Source: Stereocaulon alpinum (lineage: Eukaryota > Ascomycota > Lecanoromycetes > Lecanorales > Stereocaulaceae). From it: 64,000 nucleotides of DNA. The stretch lies in assembly GCA_018257865.1 (NCBI GenBank), contig JAEUBA010000007.1, positions 434,001 through 498,000 of the forward strand, given 5' to 3'. Numbering within the stretch: the first letter of the stretch is position 1; each line of letters begins with the position of its first letter. Below, in pieces: positions 37,197-47,907 of this stretch. A program made the translations under genes and the position numbers. The notes below the pieces were generated by a model. That model was not told the DNA's origin, ran no database searches, and saw only the letters and a program-made list of their open reading frames with translations.

Positions 37197-38345
37197 ATGG
37201 AATCAACATCTGCGAGTGAGACACCGGAACCCCAAGGGCCAATAGTGTTGCCTCGTATCACTATAAAATACTGTACGAGGTGTAAATGGATGCTTCGTGC
37301 TGCATATGTATGTCACCACTTTTTCCACAGATATGACACACCCAGCAAGACCTGGAATTTGTTTGAAGTCCGATGTCACTAGTAGAACCTGTCTTTTGAG
37401 TCAATATAGGTGGAAAAGAACCCGTATATCAATATCTCGAAATATCCTTCTCAGAACACCATGCCCAGTTTCTCTAGCACTATGCTTGCTCGCTTGTTGT
37501 CAACTTTCCTACATTCAAGATAACATTGAAAGACCTCTGCTCACAATAATTCTATCAACTACCCATCTCTCTCCTTCGACCGCCATTAACACGTCCCCAG
37601 TTCGCGCAAGAGCTCCTCTCCACATTCTCCACCTCCATTGGCGAAGTAGCCCTAATTCCATCGACGGGTGGTGTCTTTACAATCGATATCGTGCATTCCG
37701 GCTCCTCATCGAACCCAGATGCCGTAAAGCAAGAAGGCCAGGTAACGACTCAGACGTCTCGGTTATGGGATCGGGAGGCAGAGGGTGGGTTTCCAGGTAC
37801 GTGACGATCCACGCTCAGCCTCGTCTCTTCGGCAACAGCACTTTTATTCATTTCATATCACGTACAATGCTACACATGGAAGTTTATCTATTAGCTCTCT
37901 CCACGTTCCCTTTTATCTTCCTCTGATTCGTCTATCTTCTATCTAATACCCAACTCAAACACCCTTTGCCTCTCCTCTGCCCATCAACTCTCCAACCTAA
38001 TCCCAATTTCTCCTCTATTCTCTTTCAATGAATATTCCACCACACATACACTTACCATCCTCCAATCACCAAGAAGTAAAGCACCTCAAGCAACTAGTCC
38101 GCAACATCATCGATCCCACCCGTGATCTAGGGCACGTCGACGGCCATCGCAAAGACAAGAAAGCAGAACCAGCAAGTGACGACAAGCCGGCCGAAACACA
38201 AAAGTCTTCGAGCAGTGGGACGTCTAGAGGAGAGACGACTGTCCCATTAGACCCTGATGCGGCTGTAGCAAGGGGACCTCCTGATGATGAAGGGGGTATG
38301 AAGATGGCGAAGGGGGAAGGAGAGGTTTGCGAGGACTGTGCATAG
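37197..38345 (+). CDS. SelW/Rdx-family thioredoxin-like protein
   Basis: Exons 37197-37307, 37601-37796 and 38074-38345 encode 192 residues. The Rdx family (PF10262) has a thioredoxin-like fold with a CxxC or CxxU redox motif; here it is CTRC (Cys26, Cys29) within RITIKYCTRCKWMLRAAY, so it is the Cys, non-selenocysteine form. The central segment FAQELLSTFSTSIGEVALIPSTGG and the C-terminal conserved VRNIIDPTRDLGHVD also match fungal members; a Lys/Glu/Pro-rich tail follows. Both introns are unusually long here (293 and 277 bp), so the gene is easily missed. Intron 2 ends in an AAG acceptor with a CTTAC branch site 20 bp upstream. The physiological role of fungal Rdx proteins is unclear. Confidence 0.88.
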
Positions 38346-38699
38346 ATGTTGAGTATTGACAATAGTTGATTACCAATAAGATTAGCTACGAGAGAGCTCT
38401 GGATGCGTATGATGCCTTTACGACGTCGAACAAGAGCCTGTAGATAACAGTATTGTGATACCAGGATAATTCGATATTCGATACATTGTCTATAAGCTAT
38501 TTAGAGGCGTTTTAAAGGCGCCCAATGGCGCTGAAGACATGTTCTCCCAATTGAACGCCAACTGTTCGTCCAACCGGCTACGCGAGACAACGGATCGCCC
38601 ATTTGCTCGAATACTGCACGTACAGGTAGAAAAGGCCACCTTTGGCTTCCAGCCTAGCCTAACAAGCCCTCTGCGAATGCTCATTCCCAACGAGTCAGC
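38346..38699. other. Convergent 3' intergenic region
   Basis: Between the 3' ends of the SelW-like gene and the Fun30-type gene. Nothing recognised. Confidence 0.5.
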
Positions 38700-41600
38700 T
38701 CATATGTCAAGCATCTCATCGTTGACGGTGCTCCGAGTCATCTCTTTATCTCCGTCCTTTTCTTGTAATTCTTCTGAAATCTTCCCAATCATCATCTCCT
38801 CTACCAGCTTCGCTCCCTGCTTCTCGGCCTTGAGTTCCGCTTTCTTCTCATCAACCTCGCCCTCCACGACGCCAGCCACGCGGTCATCAAGCGCCAACTT
38901 GGTTTCTCCTAGAGCATGTATTTGCTCTTCAATGGTATTTTTGGTTACAAGCCTGACTACCTCCACCTCTCGAGTCTGACCGACTCTGTGCGCTCTGTTT
39001 TCAGCTTGTATGTCCTGCTGAGGATTAAAGGAGGAGTCGAAGATGACGACTTTGTTCGCACTGTAGAGGTTTGGGAGTCAGCATTACTATTAGCGAATGA
39101 GATACAGGCTTCGGAGACACGCTCAGGGGGCGCAGCATATGTCGTCGCTCCCGTGACATATCTAAAACCCAAGACAGTGGTCGCAGTCGGGAAGTAAAGC
39201 TCCGAAATATACGTACCATGCGAGATTGATACCTGCTCCACCAGCTCCAGTAGAAAGTAAGAAAACCGTGATATCTTCCTCCTTATAGAACTGGTCGATC
39301 ATATCTTGTCGCTCTTCAATTTTCGTACTCCCATCAAGGCGGAAATAAGCCATTTCCAGGTTTTCCATCACTGCTTCTAGAATGTCCATGACCATAACAA
39401 ATTGGGAGAAGACAAGGACACGATCCCCGTTTTGTTTGTATTGTTTAAGTAACGCTGCCAAGTTCTTGACTTTCCCTGAGTCCATCCACTCGTCGTTCTG
39501 GAGAAGGAAAGGGGACATCGTCTTCGGATTGTGCTCGCAGAACCGATGCAATTCCATATCAGTCATTACTTCCATGTCTTCGTAGACAATCTCGGCATTA
39601 GAGCCCTGGTACTGTTCCTCTCCTAAGCAAGCCTTGGACATCTTCCGGATGGTCTTATCATCGTAGAGCCGGCGGAATAGTAGTGAATGGATCGAGGCCT
39701 TGCGTAGCGCCATCATGACGTTACTCGTTTCGTTACCGACTTTCTCACCCGCTGCTCTAGCTGAAATTATCCGCTGTGCTTTGGCTTTCTCCTTGTCATA
39801 CAGGTATGACTGAGACTCTGACAACTCGCAGTACTCAACCCGTCGAGTCTTTGCTGGAAGGTGCTTCAGAACTTGATGTTTCTTTCGTCGTAGAACGAAT
39901 GGTGTCATCATAGATTTGGCTCGAGTTATACGCTGGTTTGATAGTAACGCCGCGTGAGAATCATCTGTCGTCTTGGCCTTGTGGCTGAAAATTGCCTCTA
40001 GATCCTCGCCGTGTTCTCTGAAGACCGAGGGCAGGATAAACCCGAGAAGCGAGGCGAGCTCCTTCAGATTATTCTGCAGTGGCGTACCTGTTAGAAGTAG
40101 GCGGAAGTCTGCCTGAATCCTCATAAGGGCATCGTAGCCGGCCGATTTACTATTCTTCAGAATATGGCCTTCATCGTAGACGCAAACGACCGGATTTAAC
40201 TTGCGCAGGAATTTGTTGTCATCTTTAGTTTTTGCTAGAGTGTAGGTAGTGACGATGACGTTGAGAGTGTCACGGTTGTCCAGTATCTGTTCCTGTATGC
40301 CAGGCCTCTCGTTCTGACTGGCGTAGTATGGCATGACGTGTAAGCTAGGGCAGAAGACAGAAAATTCGCGCAGCCAATTCTCTAAGGTTGAAGCAGGGAC
40401 TATTACCAGATGAGGGCCTTTGACACCCTTTTCGAAGAGATGTGCGAGGAATGCAATGACTTGGCAGGTTTTTCCTAAGCCCATATCATCGGCAAGGATG
40501 CAGGAAAGTTTTCGGTTGAAAAGTAATGAGAGCCAGTTTATGCCGACGACTTGGTAATCCTTGAGCTGCTTGGCCATAATTGAAGGCTGCGGGAAAAACC
40601 CATTCTTCCGAATTCTCTTGACCTCTGCTTCTTCATCATCCGAAACGGTACGGCTCGAAGGCGTCCCGATTCCGCTATCCCTTGGAGAAGTATCTCGCTC
40701 AAAGCTGACAGTTTCAAGCTCTCCATTAGCGGCCCCAAATACATCCAGACCCCAGCGTTTCATATCCTCTTTCAAGGGTTTGCCCAAAGCATCGCATCTC
40801 CTCACGAGCTCGTCAACAGCTTCGTAGCCAGTCCACATCTCCAAACATTTGTCTACTATCTTATCCCCGATTGGCTTCTTAGTCGACTTTCTTTTAGTCG
40901 GTTTATTTATACTTGTATCACCTGATATTTGTCGAATTTCATCCAATAATTTAAACGGCTTTTGAGAAAGCATGACAGTAGCGACCTCTTCTGTGACTGT
41001 AGCTATGTCTGCGAGATCCTGGACGGAGCAAGTATTGAAGAAGTTCAGAACCTTGTTTTCTAACTCTGTAGTGTCAGGTTCTGACACTCCAAGTGCTGAA
41101 TCTGACTCGTCAGTGAGAGTTGTCGCAGATGGGACAGGTGATGGCCGTTTCGGAGGTCTTGCCACGGGTTGGGGCGAGGAGTTGTGTTTCCGACCCTGAA
41201 TTAAACGGCGTTTAGGCTTTGGAGCTGGGACTGGAGGAGAGACTGCCAAAACGGGGGAGGAAGCTTGGGAGGTTTTCTGAGGCATTTGCGGAGCAGTCCA
41301 CTTCTCGTGAATCTTCTGATTCGGAGCCTTGAGTTGTTGCTTCGCTGAGGGTTTCTTCTGGCCTGCGGTGGTCCGAGAGGATAGTGGGTCCTCGCCGTCG
41401 CCGTCAGAAATTGTGAGGTCAATTTGCGTAGGGTCGCCTTCTTGGGCCGCAAGAAACTCCATTGCATCGTCGAAGTTGAACCTCTTCTGTTCGAGAGCGT
41501 ACTTGCACGCCCTTATACTGTGTTGCGGGAGGATATCGCGAACCCGCCTGACTTTATTTCGAAGTTGGTAATCTTCTATATCGTCAAGTTCCAGATCAGA

Positions 41601-42416
41601 AGCTGGTAAAGGCCTCGCTGGCGCTGTTTGTCGTATTTGCTTGGGCTGCTTGGCTTGCCTGCTGGCGCCACTGTATGCATTCGCCATCGTATCTGCTGAT
41701 CTTTTTGGAGCAGCAAATCGCGAAGTAGTATTGCTTTCGTCACGATTTCTGCTGTCGAATATAGATCCCGAGAGCGCTGAAGGTTGAGCTTTGCTGCTAA
41801 TGGGCTGATAGAAGGAAGTCGAGATGATCTCGCCAAAGCGATTCTTTGTAGGCTCTGAATTTAACGCTCTTTGAGCTGATTGAATGAAAGTGGACGGCTT
41901 GATATCCGCCTTACGGCTTGTCTGCGATTCTTCGTCCGAAGAATCGTTGTATAATGGGAGGTCATCGTCTGAAATGTTATGGATAGGAGGCTTTGCTGCT
42001 ACTGCCATTGGTGCTGTCCTGATTCCAGGCGGAGGTCGGAAGGCGGTGCCGGCGGGAGCCATCATATTGGCAATTCTTCCTCCTGTAAAATATTTACTCG
42101 GTGCAGGAGACACTGTATTCGACGCTCGGGCGGGTGAGGATGCGGCAACCTGGACGATCGACTGGCTGCTGTCCTGCCCCGGTACAACTTTGGGTATAAT
42201 TTGCGTCGGCTGAGTGACATATGCTGGGGACGAGATCGGGTCGAGAGCACTGGACTGTTGGGTTGGTCTCTTTGGCAACGGAATCGTAGCAACGGTCTCG
42301 TAATCGTCGAAGATCTCGTCGCCACTATCATCTTGCGAGTCGTATGCATAGTCGTTCGCCAAACCTCCGTGTTCAAGCTTTCGCCTCTTTTTGGGCGTTT
42401 CCTGGATTGAGTCCAT
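38700..42416 (-). CDS. FUN30: Fun30/SMARCAD1-type SNF2 chromatin remodeller
   Basis: Exons 39217-42416 and 38700-39060 encode 1186 residues. The ATP-dependent remodeller acts in heterochromatin maintenance and DNA end resection. A CUE-like ubiquitin-binding segment lies at about residues 285-330 (NKVRRVRDILPQHSIRACKYALE). The SNF2 domain starts near 619: LKDYQVVGINWLSLL, ADDMGLGKT (Walker A), DEGH (Walker B, the form seen in SMARCAD1), LLLTGTPLQN; the helicase C domain near 985 has DRVLVFSQF, YFRLDGST, LLSTGAGGAGINLA and, across the 156-bp intron, DSSFNPQQDIQAENRAHRVGQ. The intron splits the Cys of INLACANKV (TG|T). Start at MDSIQETPKKRRK, a nuclear-localisation-like N-terminus; upstream frame lacks support. 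Confidence 0.96.
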
Positions 42417-42949
42417 TATGGTGTGTATGGAAGGGTTCTTGGGAAATCGCTCTGTGTATTGGCACAACGCTTGTTGAGTGGTGACTGTTCTATAGGGCTT
42501 GATGTTGTACGAAACATGGCGACATAGGACGACAGATTTCGAGAGAGGCAAGGTCGATACTTGTCGGTAGAAAGTCTTCGCAAGCAAGTGTAAGAGGTGT
42601 CGAGCAGCGTGGGTGATGTTCAGCGTTGTCAGTGAGCACAGAATCAAAGTACAATACTGCCTAGCGGACAAGAATCACTTTACGCGGAGGGAGCGCGTAG
42701 TACGTGTGCAGGGGAATTACTGCTTGTGTTTAAAGCGTTCCGTACCCGGCTAGCCTGCCCCTAGCCGCCCCTACTTCTCAATGCCCTCCCCTTACGTTTT
42801 GGCTACTATCTAGATTCTTTCTTCCTAGTAGTACATACATACTTCTATATCCTACTCTCCTTATAATTTTTACAATATTTTCATCCTTACCAGACTTCAA
42901 CCAGGCTCCAGTGAATGGATAATATAGAATTAGCATGGAAAACGCCTTG
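42417..42949. other. FUN30 upstream region
   Basis: About 530 bp upstream of FUN30. The frame of FUN30 is open to 42671 but without homology-like sequence; no separate gene seen. Confidence 0.45.
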
Positions 42950-43692
42950 GTGCTTCTGTCGTTGTGAGTGACAACATTTAGGCCGCCAATCTGAAATTGA
43001 GTCACCATCACCACCATAGAGACCATTATCATCATCATCATCATTAAAGTCATCGTGCCGGCCACAATCCCATTTCTCACTCCCATCAGAGCTACTTAGA
43101 GCGCCGAGTCGATCATCACCTCGGAGGAATTGAGAACGGTCTTCCCTGAATCAACAGCCAGATGGTCATCTCCTGTATCTTACGAACCCGAACCTACATC
43201 TTTCGCCGGCATTGGATTCGGGAACAAATTGTCAGGCAAATTCACTGCCTCTAAAGCTTCCTTGCCCTTTGTGTCTCCTGGACTACACACAATGCTTTTC
43301 GCTTCTACTTTAGTCTCCACTCCGTCAACAGGCTTTACAGCACTCTAAGCACCTGCATCATATCCTATATTAATCTCCTCTTCGGAGTTGTCCCTGTCAT
43401 CCTATTTGAAATATAAGTCCTTTGGCAGTATCTTTCTTCCGTCAAACTTCCAAACAACCAATCTATCTTCCTTAACATCATGTTTAACAATAGCATTTCC
43501 ACCACATCCCTTGACCATATTGATGATTTTGTTAATTAGTATAGCTAATTTTCTCAGCTCTGTCTGGTTGCGTTCTTCCCATCTCTTAATCAGAGCCGCT
43601 ATATCTTCAACTTCTGTTGTCTGAAACGTACCCTTGCTGGGGTAAGCTCGCACCAGTTTAAGAGTTCGGTATGTCCAGAGCTGCGGTGCGAC
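42950..43692 (-). pseudogene. Relic of a large fungal family often labelled GGPP synthetase, C-terminal part
   Basis: One minus-strand frame reads VAPQLWTYRTLKLVRAY, then EVEDIAALIKRWEERNQ, LRKLAILINKIINMVKGCGG and WKFDGRKILPKDLYFK. I remember this pattern from the C-terminal half of an abundant ascomycete family annotated as 'geranylgeranyl pyrophosphate synthetase'; that label is doubtful for function and I could not search. The frame is broken by stops at 43402-43404 (TAG), 43345-43347 (TAG) and 43180-43182 (TAA), and a fourth stop (43693-43695) precedes it, yet stays in phase throughout, including an acidic tail with an Asp run near 43020-43050. This is a decayed gene, not a sequencing frameshift. 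The 5' half is missing; it joins an ankyrin-type relic directly. Confidence 0.65.
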
Positions 43693-43833
43693 CTATTGAA
43701 TCCCAAGGGTACAATATGGGTTAAGAAGCTGAAAGCAGCGCCTGTTAAGTTGAACGAATCCATTAATGTCTGTTTCGCTCCCAAGCGCTTCTGCAATAGA
43801 CAACAGGAGCTCATTGGCACAGCCTCCCCGAAT
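43693..43833 (-). pseudogene. Relic of the N-terminus of an ankyrin-type protein
   Basis: Minus-strand sequence reads NELLLSIAEALGSETDING followed by FVQLNRRCFQLLNPY, the F-box-like N-terminal motif (LPNELLL-IAE...INAFVQTNRRLY-LLN-YLY) that opens very many fungal ankyrin-repeat proteins. No ankyrin repeats follow: the frame runs within six codons into a stop (43693-43695) and then into the GGPP-synthetase-like relic. No start codon is in phase just upstream. A truncated copy fused by deletion or rearrangement is the simplest reading. Confidence 0.6.
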
Positions 43834-44299
43834 CAGCCCACTGCATGTATCCCTAGCTCAAGCCGTTAGACCTAAGCCCCAAAGGATTCTGTTGGAAAAT
43901 ATACGTTAAGGATCAATCATTGTCATTGTCATTGTGATTCGGTGAGGATCGGAACGTGTGTACGTTGTACGTTGTAATTTCAGGGGGTATCGCTGCTGTA
44001 AGTCAGCTCCGTAGAACTGGTGGCAGTGATTACAACACCAGATTACTATTTCTCCAGGGGTATTCATTGGCCCAAGGCCCTTGGCGAGAGTGGTCAAACT
44101 GGGACGGTGTCTGCTCTTGCGGCCAGTAACCTGTTTTATTCGCCAAGCGACCCAATACAAAAGCCTTGCAGCCAAGTCGAACTCCGAAGCTTTCCATCCA
44201 CGCATCTTTATTTCAACCCAAAAAATAATTCGTCTCTAGTCTGAAACTCTATCTCACTGCGACAGCGTTGCTCGACCATTCACCAATTTCCAATCAACC
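43834..44299. other. Intergenic, no gene recognised
   Basis: About 470 bp upstream of the next plus-strand gene. Includes a short TGTCATTG/TGTACGT direct-repeat-like stretch near 43918-43975. No coding sequence recognised. Confidence 0.4.
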
Positions 44300-45112
44300 A
44301 TGCGCACGCCCGCCTCTCGCCGCAGCTCCGTTACAAAGAAAGGTCCCAGCTGCGGCCCGCCCAAACCGACCACCGACTCCACCCGCCGCGTCGAGTTCAC
44401 CGATACCAACGTCTCCATCTACGGCTGGCCGTCGCGTGGGGGCGTCATCATCCTCAGTGATGCAACGCACGTCGACTTCACGTTCCTCGGTCTGAACACG
44501 ACAAACCCACCTCTGAAGCGGCGGTTACGCTCCACCGCCACCGCATCTAGAGGCGACGATAAAGACCATTCTAATTCCAGAACCGCGGGTAGTGCAAATA
44601 ATAAAGGAGGAGTGCAGCCAGCTGATGGGGGCAAGGAGGGCGACGAGGACGATGAAGACGCCTTCTGCCAGCGGCTGCTCCTTCTAGGCGCCAAATGGTG
44701 GGACAACGAGAAGCGATACCAATTCGTCGAACAATTTGCCGCGGGGATCCAGCCATTTGTTGCGGATGTAGAAGAAGGTAGGGTAGCGGAGCCGACGCTG
44801 AGGGAGAGGAGATGGACGAAGGTCGGATGGAAACACGCTGCTGCAAATGCCAGCGCAGCTGGTGGCGGATTTTGCATACTCGACTGCGATGATAATTGGA
44901 TGGGCATCATTGAGGAGGATAATTTGGTGCCTGCCGATGCGGCAAAGGTCAAGCTCGCGAAGACGATGGAGGAACGGTGCGAGATTCTCAAGGGGATGGG
45001 AGCGAGGTCTTATGCTGGCTTGCAGCATTATGAAAGCGAAAGTACTTTTCTGAGAGCGTGGGAATGGAAATGGGAGGGTGAAGCTGGGCACTTGAAGAAG
45101 GTAGATTCATGA
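44300..45112 (+). CDS. Uncharacterised fungal protein
   Basis: A single exon, 270 residues, from the first ATG after a CAACC leader. The protein has a basic N-terminus (MRTPASRRSSVTKKG), a compact segment VEFTDTNVSIYGWPSRGGVIIL, an acidic linker (GGKEGDEDDEDAF) and a C-terminal region rich in Trp and charged residues (CQRLLLLGAKWWDNEKRY, GIIEEDNLVPADAAKVKLAK, CEILKGMGARSYAGL). The short Trp-rich pattern recalls unnamed proteins common in Dothideomycetes and Leotiomycetes, but I cannot name a family. High GC3 and an uninterrupted frame support coding status, in contrast to the decayed genes around it. Confidence 0.7.
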   Translation: MRTPASRRSSVTKKGPSCGPPKPTTDSTRRVEFTDTNVSIYGWPSRGGVIILSDATHVDFTFLGLNTTNPPLKRRLRSTATASRGDDKDHSNSRTAGSANNKGGVQPADGGKEGDEDDEDAFCQRLLLLGAKWWDNEKRYQFVEQFAAGIQPFVADVEEGRVAEPTLRERRWTKVGWKHAAANASAAGGGFCILDCDDNWMGIIEEDNLVPADAAKVKLAKTMEERCEILKGMGARSYAGLQHYESESTFLRAWEWKWEGEAGHLKKVDS

Positions 45113-46154
45113 GAATTTGATGACAGTTCACAACGTAATGCAATTTGCCCTTTTGTGACAACTTGAGGTCGAAAAGGTAAATCCGACCTTCTTTTGCTGT
45201 CAAAGGGACGGTCTTTTGGACGCCAACAGATATGTCCAATGGCCTACTAGCGTGACCGAGAGTCGCAGTGTAAGCCCAATTGAAGCAGAAAAAAACATAT
45301 CTCCAGCCACCTTTACGATATTCGCTCCCTTGTGAGCTCGCTCCTAAGGTGACGATCCCCTTTGGCCCATCTATGACGTGGCCAATACTAGACATGTACA
45401 CCTACCCAAACGAGGTAGCTGGTACCCAGCAACCGACTTTCGTTCGTCATACCGATCTCGCATTAGGTCCTTTGCCTGTCTTCTGGACGTTTACCTTAGG
45501 TTCCCCCTATATAGCCTTCGGAGATCTGTGGATTGAGATCTGTTCTGAAATTCTGCTGGACGAATATTTTCAAAGAGAAAAGGGAACTATTGCTCTCTGC
45601 TTGCATGGAAAGCGGCGTTATATCCTTCGATGTGCTGAGTTGATGCCCCCCAAGGGGCAAACCACACATAGGCCGTGTGAAACAATGTCCAAGCCTGTCG
45701 AATCATTCTCTCAAGATCTGCCACAATGGTGTTCTTATTGCTATGGTCTCTTCTTCAGAGAAGAGAAATAGTCCCTCGATGCTGTTGAACGACTTGATAC
45801 TGACTGAACAACCGTGTCTACTGGTGACTGGGGAATATTGCTCTCCCCTGCCAAGCCCCGCCAAAGCCGGCCGGAGCGCGTCTATTGCGCGCTAATTTTC
45901 AGGGGTATTGAGGCTTTATTCCTGAGGTCTTTGGCTGAATGATTTGGTAAAGTAAGTACATATATCATTGACAAAAAGACACGATACGCTACCCTATATC
46001 TGCCAGGGCTAAGAACATTGATTACGCAAATACAAACCCTCTCATCATCATCGAGCTGCAGACAGGGAATAAGTGGATTTTGGCCCGACCACACGCAGGT
46101 CCTTGCCAACGCTTCAAACAATGTTGTCACTTCTGACCTTCGCACCATCAAACT
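45113..46154. other. Intergenic, no convincing gene
   Basis: About 1 kb. A plus-strand frame of 163 codons (45280-45771) is open but shows no domain, no splice structure and no Kozak-like start; it is not called. The minus strand continues from the O-methyltransferase relic into sequence that no longer resembles the family. Confidence 0.4.
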
Positions 46155-47208
46155 ACCTTCTATTGGCTGCTTGGTTGTGAAGTCGTGTACCGTGTGCTCT
46201 ACACCCTCACATGGGAGAGCCTGAGCAATGGCAGGAGGAAGATCTTGATTAATGACGCGGCCGGACAGGTGGGGAAATTTCTGCTTCAGAGCAAGGAACT
46301 ATTGACCAGTACCGCCACCAACGTCAACGAATAGGGGGGTTTCGGGCTTCAGGCCATAGCAAAGCTCCTTCTCGAAAGGATAGACGTCGAGAAATGTGTT
46401 CTGTCCCTCGTGAGTAGCGGCCATCCACAAGTTGAAATTATCAAAGCGAGATGGCACGCTCAGGGCCCATTGGAAGGCCATTTGTTCTGTGTTGTGGCCT
46501 TCTTGGAAGGCACAGTGAGCGGGATTAGTCGGGTTTTGGTACTTAGTTTCAGCAAGAAACTTGGGCAGGGCCTGTCAGCATGGCATAATCATGTCGTGGC
46601 TGGTCAAGTTAACGTCAGTATGCCTGGTCAAGTTGCGATACGAATTGTGCCATACTTGTGGTAGATACCCGCCCTCAACCCAGGCACGCTCAGGGTTTTA
46701 GTGGTCTCGGTGCCAAGCCATTGATTCTCGCCGACCTCCTCTATCATGCCCACGCTGGCCAAGTAGCGCAAGAGACGGCCTTTGATAATCAGTCAGCTCC
46801 CAGGCACCTAGCGTTGTCGGTAACGCGGCAGACTGATGACATACCGAGAAGAACTTCGTCAGCTGTAGTGGTCTCCGCAAGCTGCTTTGTGTCGAGAACA
46901 CGGTTATCTTCCTTGCTCAAGATCTCAAACAGCTTAAGATCGCTGGCGATCCTAGCCATGGTGGTTTGGAGAGACTGGACGATGTCATGATGGTTAGCCC
47001 GGAGGTACAGATGGTGGTTGGGGGGATCTCATACAGCGTGGGTAATACGCTGGATAGTTTCCCCCGGCGTTTCCAAGGCAAACGTTGCATTCCTTGCAGC
47101 TTCGAACAAGCTCTTGCGGGCTGCTTCATCTTGCATGTTGGACGCTTTGATGGTGCTTAGCTGCTTCACCAGGGCGGAAACGTCTACGTTCGCGGCTGTA
47201 GAGCCCAT
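46155..47208 (-). pseudogene. O-methyltransferase pseudogene (fungal class I-like, 3' truncated)
   Basis: Start MGSTAANVDVSALVKQLSTI at 47208; exons 47035-47208, 46845-46974, 46642-46779 and about 46155-46571 reproduce a fungal secondary-metabolite O-methyltransferase: dimerisation domain (TMARIASDLKLFEILSKEDN), winged helix (GRLLRYLASVGMIEE), and the SAM-binding motif VDVGGGTGQ. Three defects: the third junction does not restore frame by any GT-AG choice I tried; a TAG stop (46299-46301) follows GGTGQ, where homologues read GHQ-LALKQKF; and homology ends at TTKQPIEG, before the catalytic His-containing C-terminal part. The unspliced residues beyond the stop (FLALKQKFPHLSGRVINQDL) still match, so decay is recent. 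Confidence 0.8.
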
Positions 47209-47907
47209 ATTGAAGCTTGATAGCTGGCTAGCTTTGAGGATAGACTAGGGGCAGGTGGCTGTTAATTTCTAGATGTGAATGATGGGTAGTAAGGGATATT
47301 CACTTACGAGGCGATGGGAAGGGGAGGCGAGGGACGTAAAGGATGCAAGGAATTTTCCAGAGCCTGATGCCTGGACCATGGACCAGCAGACCCTGCCGCT
47401 TCACAGCCATCCTAGCAAGCTTCCATGCAACCAGTGCAGACGTCCACAGTGAGTGGGATCCAGCTGCGTGTTCTGTGGCGACACAAGATTATCCTACCAC
47501 CCAATTTAAGTACGCCTTCGATAGCCCCACCTCTTAATCAGCCCGATCATCCTCCAACAGCTCTCTTAGCCTAATGCCATGCTAGAGGCTCGAGTGGACT
47601 GCAGCACAGATCTACAAGATGATAGGCACGACGTAAGCCTTAGTGATGCACAGACACCTGCTATCCGTCTAGAGGATTGAAGCCGAGGGATGGTGCAACC
47701 TTTGGCGTTGCTCGTCCTACATGACCAATTTGGTCATGTCGCGGCCAGTGTGCTGAGCTAATGGAGCTCCCTACCCTGGGTATCCGGTCAGCTCGCACGC
47801 GGCTCCCATTCACAAGGAACTACGTGAGCTGGACGATGTTTTATACTTGCTAATTGAGCCGAGGCTCGTGGTAGAGCTCCTAGATACGCAGCCAGCAACG
47901 AGACGCA
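47209..47907. other. Divergent region between two cluster pseudogenes
   Basis: About 700 bp between the divergent O-methyltransferase and FAD monooxygenase relics. No gene recognised; would have been their shared promoter. Confidence 0.45.

Noticed and set aside
36626..37261. 211-codon minus-strand open frame
   Set aside because: Antisense to the start of the SelW-like gene, no recognisable domain, no splice or start-site support; judged a chance open frame.
38700..42416. DEGH instead of DEAH box in the remodeller
   Set aside because: Not unusual: DEGH is, to my knowledge, the form found in SMARCAD1/Fun30 proteins.
43020..43050. ATC trinucleotide run resembling a microsatellite
   Set aside because: It encodes the Asp tract of the decayed gene on the minus strand, so it is explained by that relic rather than being an independent repeat.
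45280..45771. 163-codon plus-strand frame
   Set aside because: Open but without domain, plausible start context or splice structure, in a region of decay.
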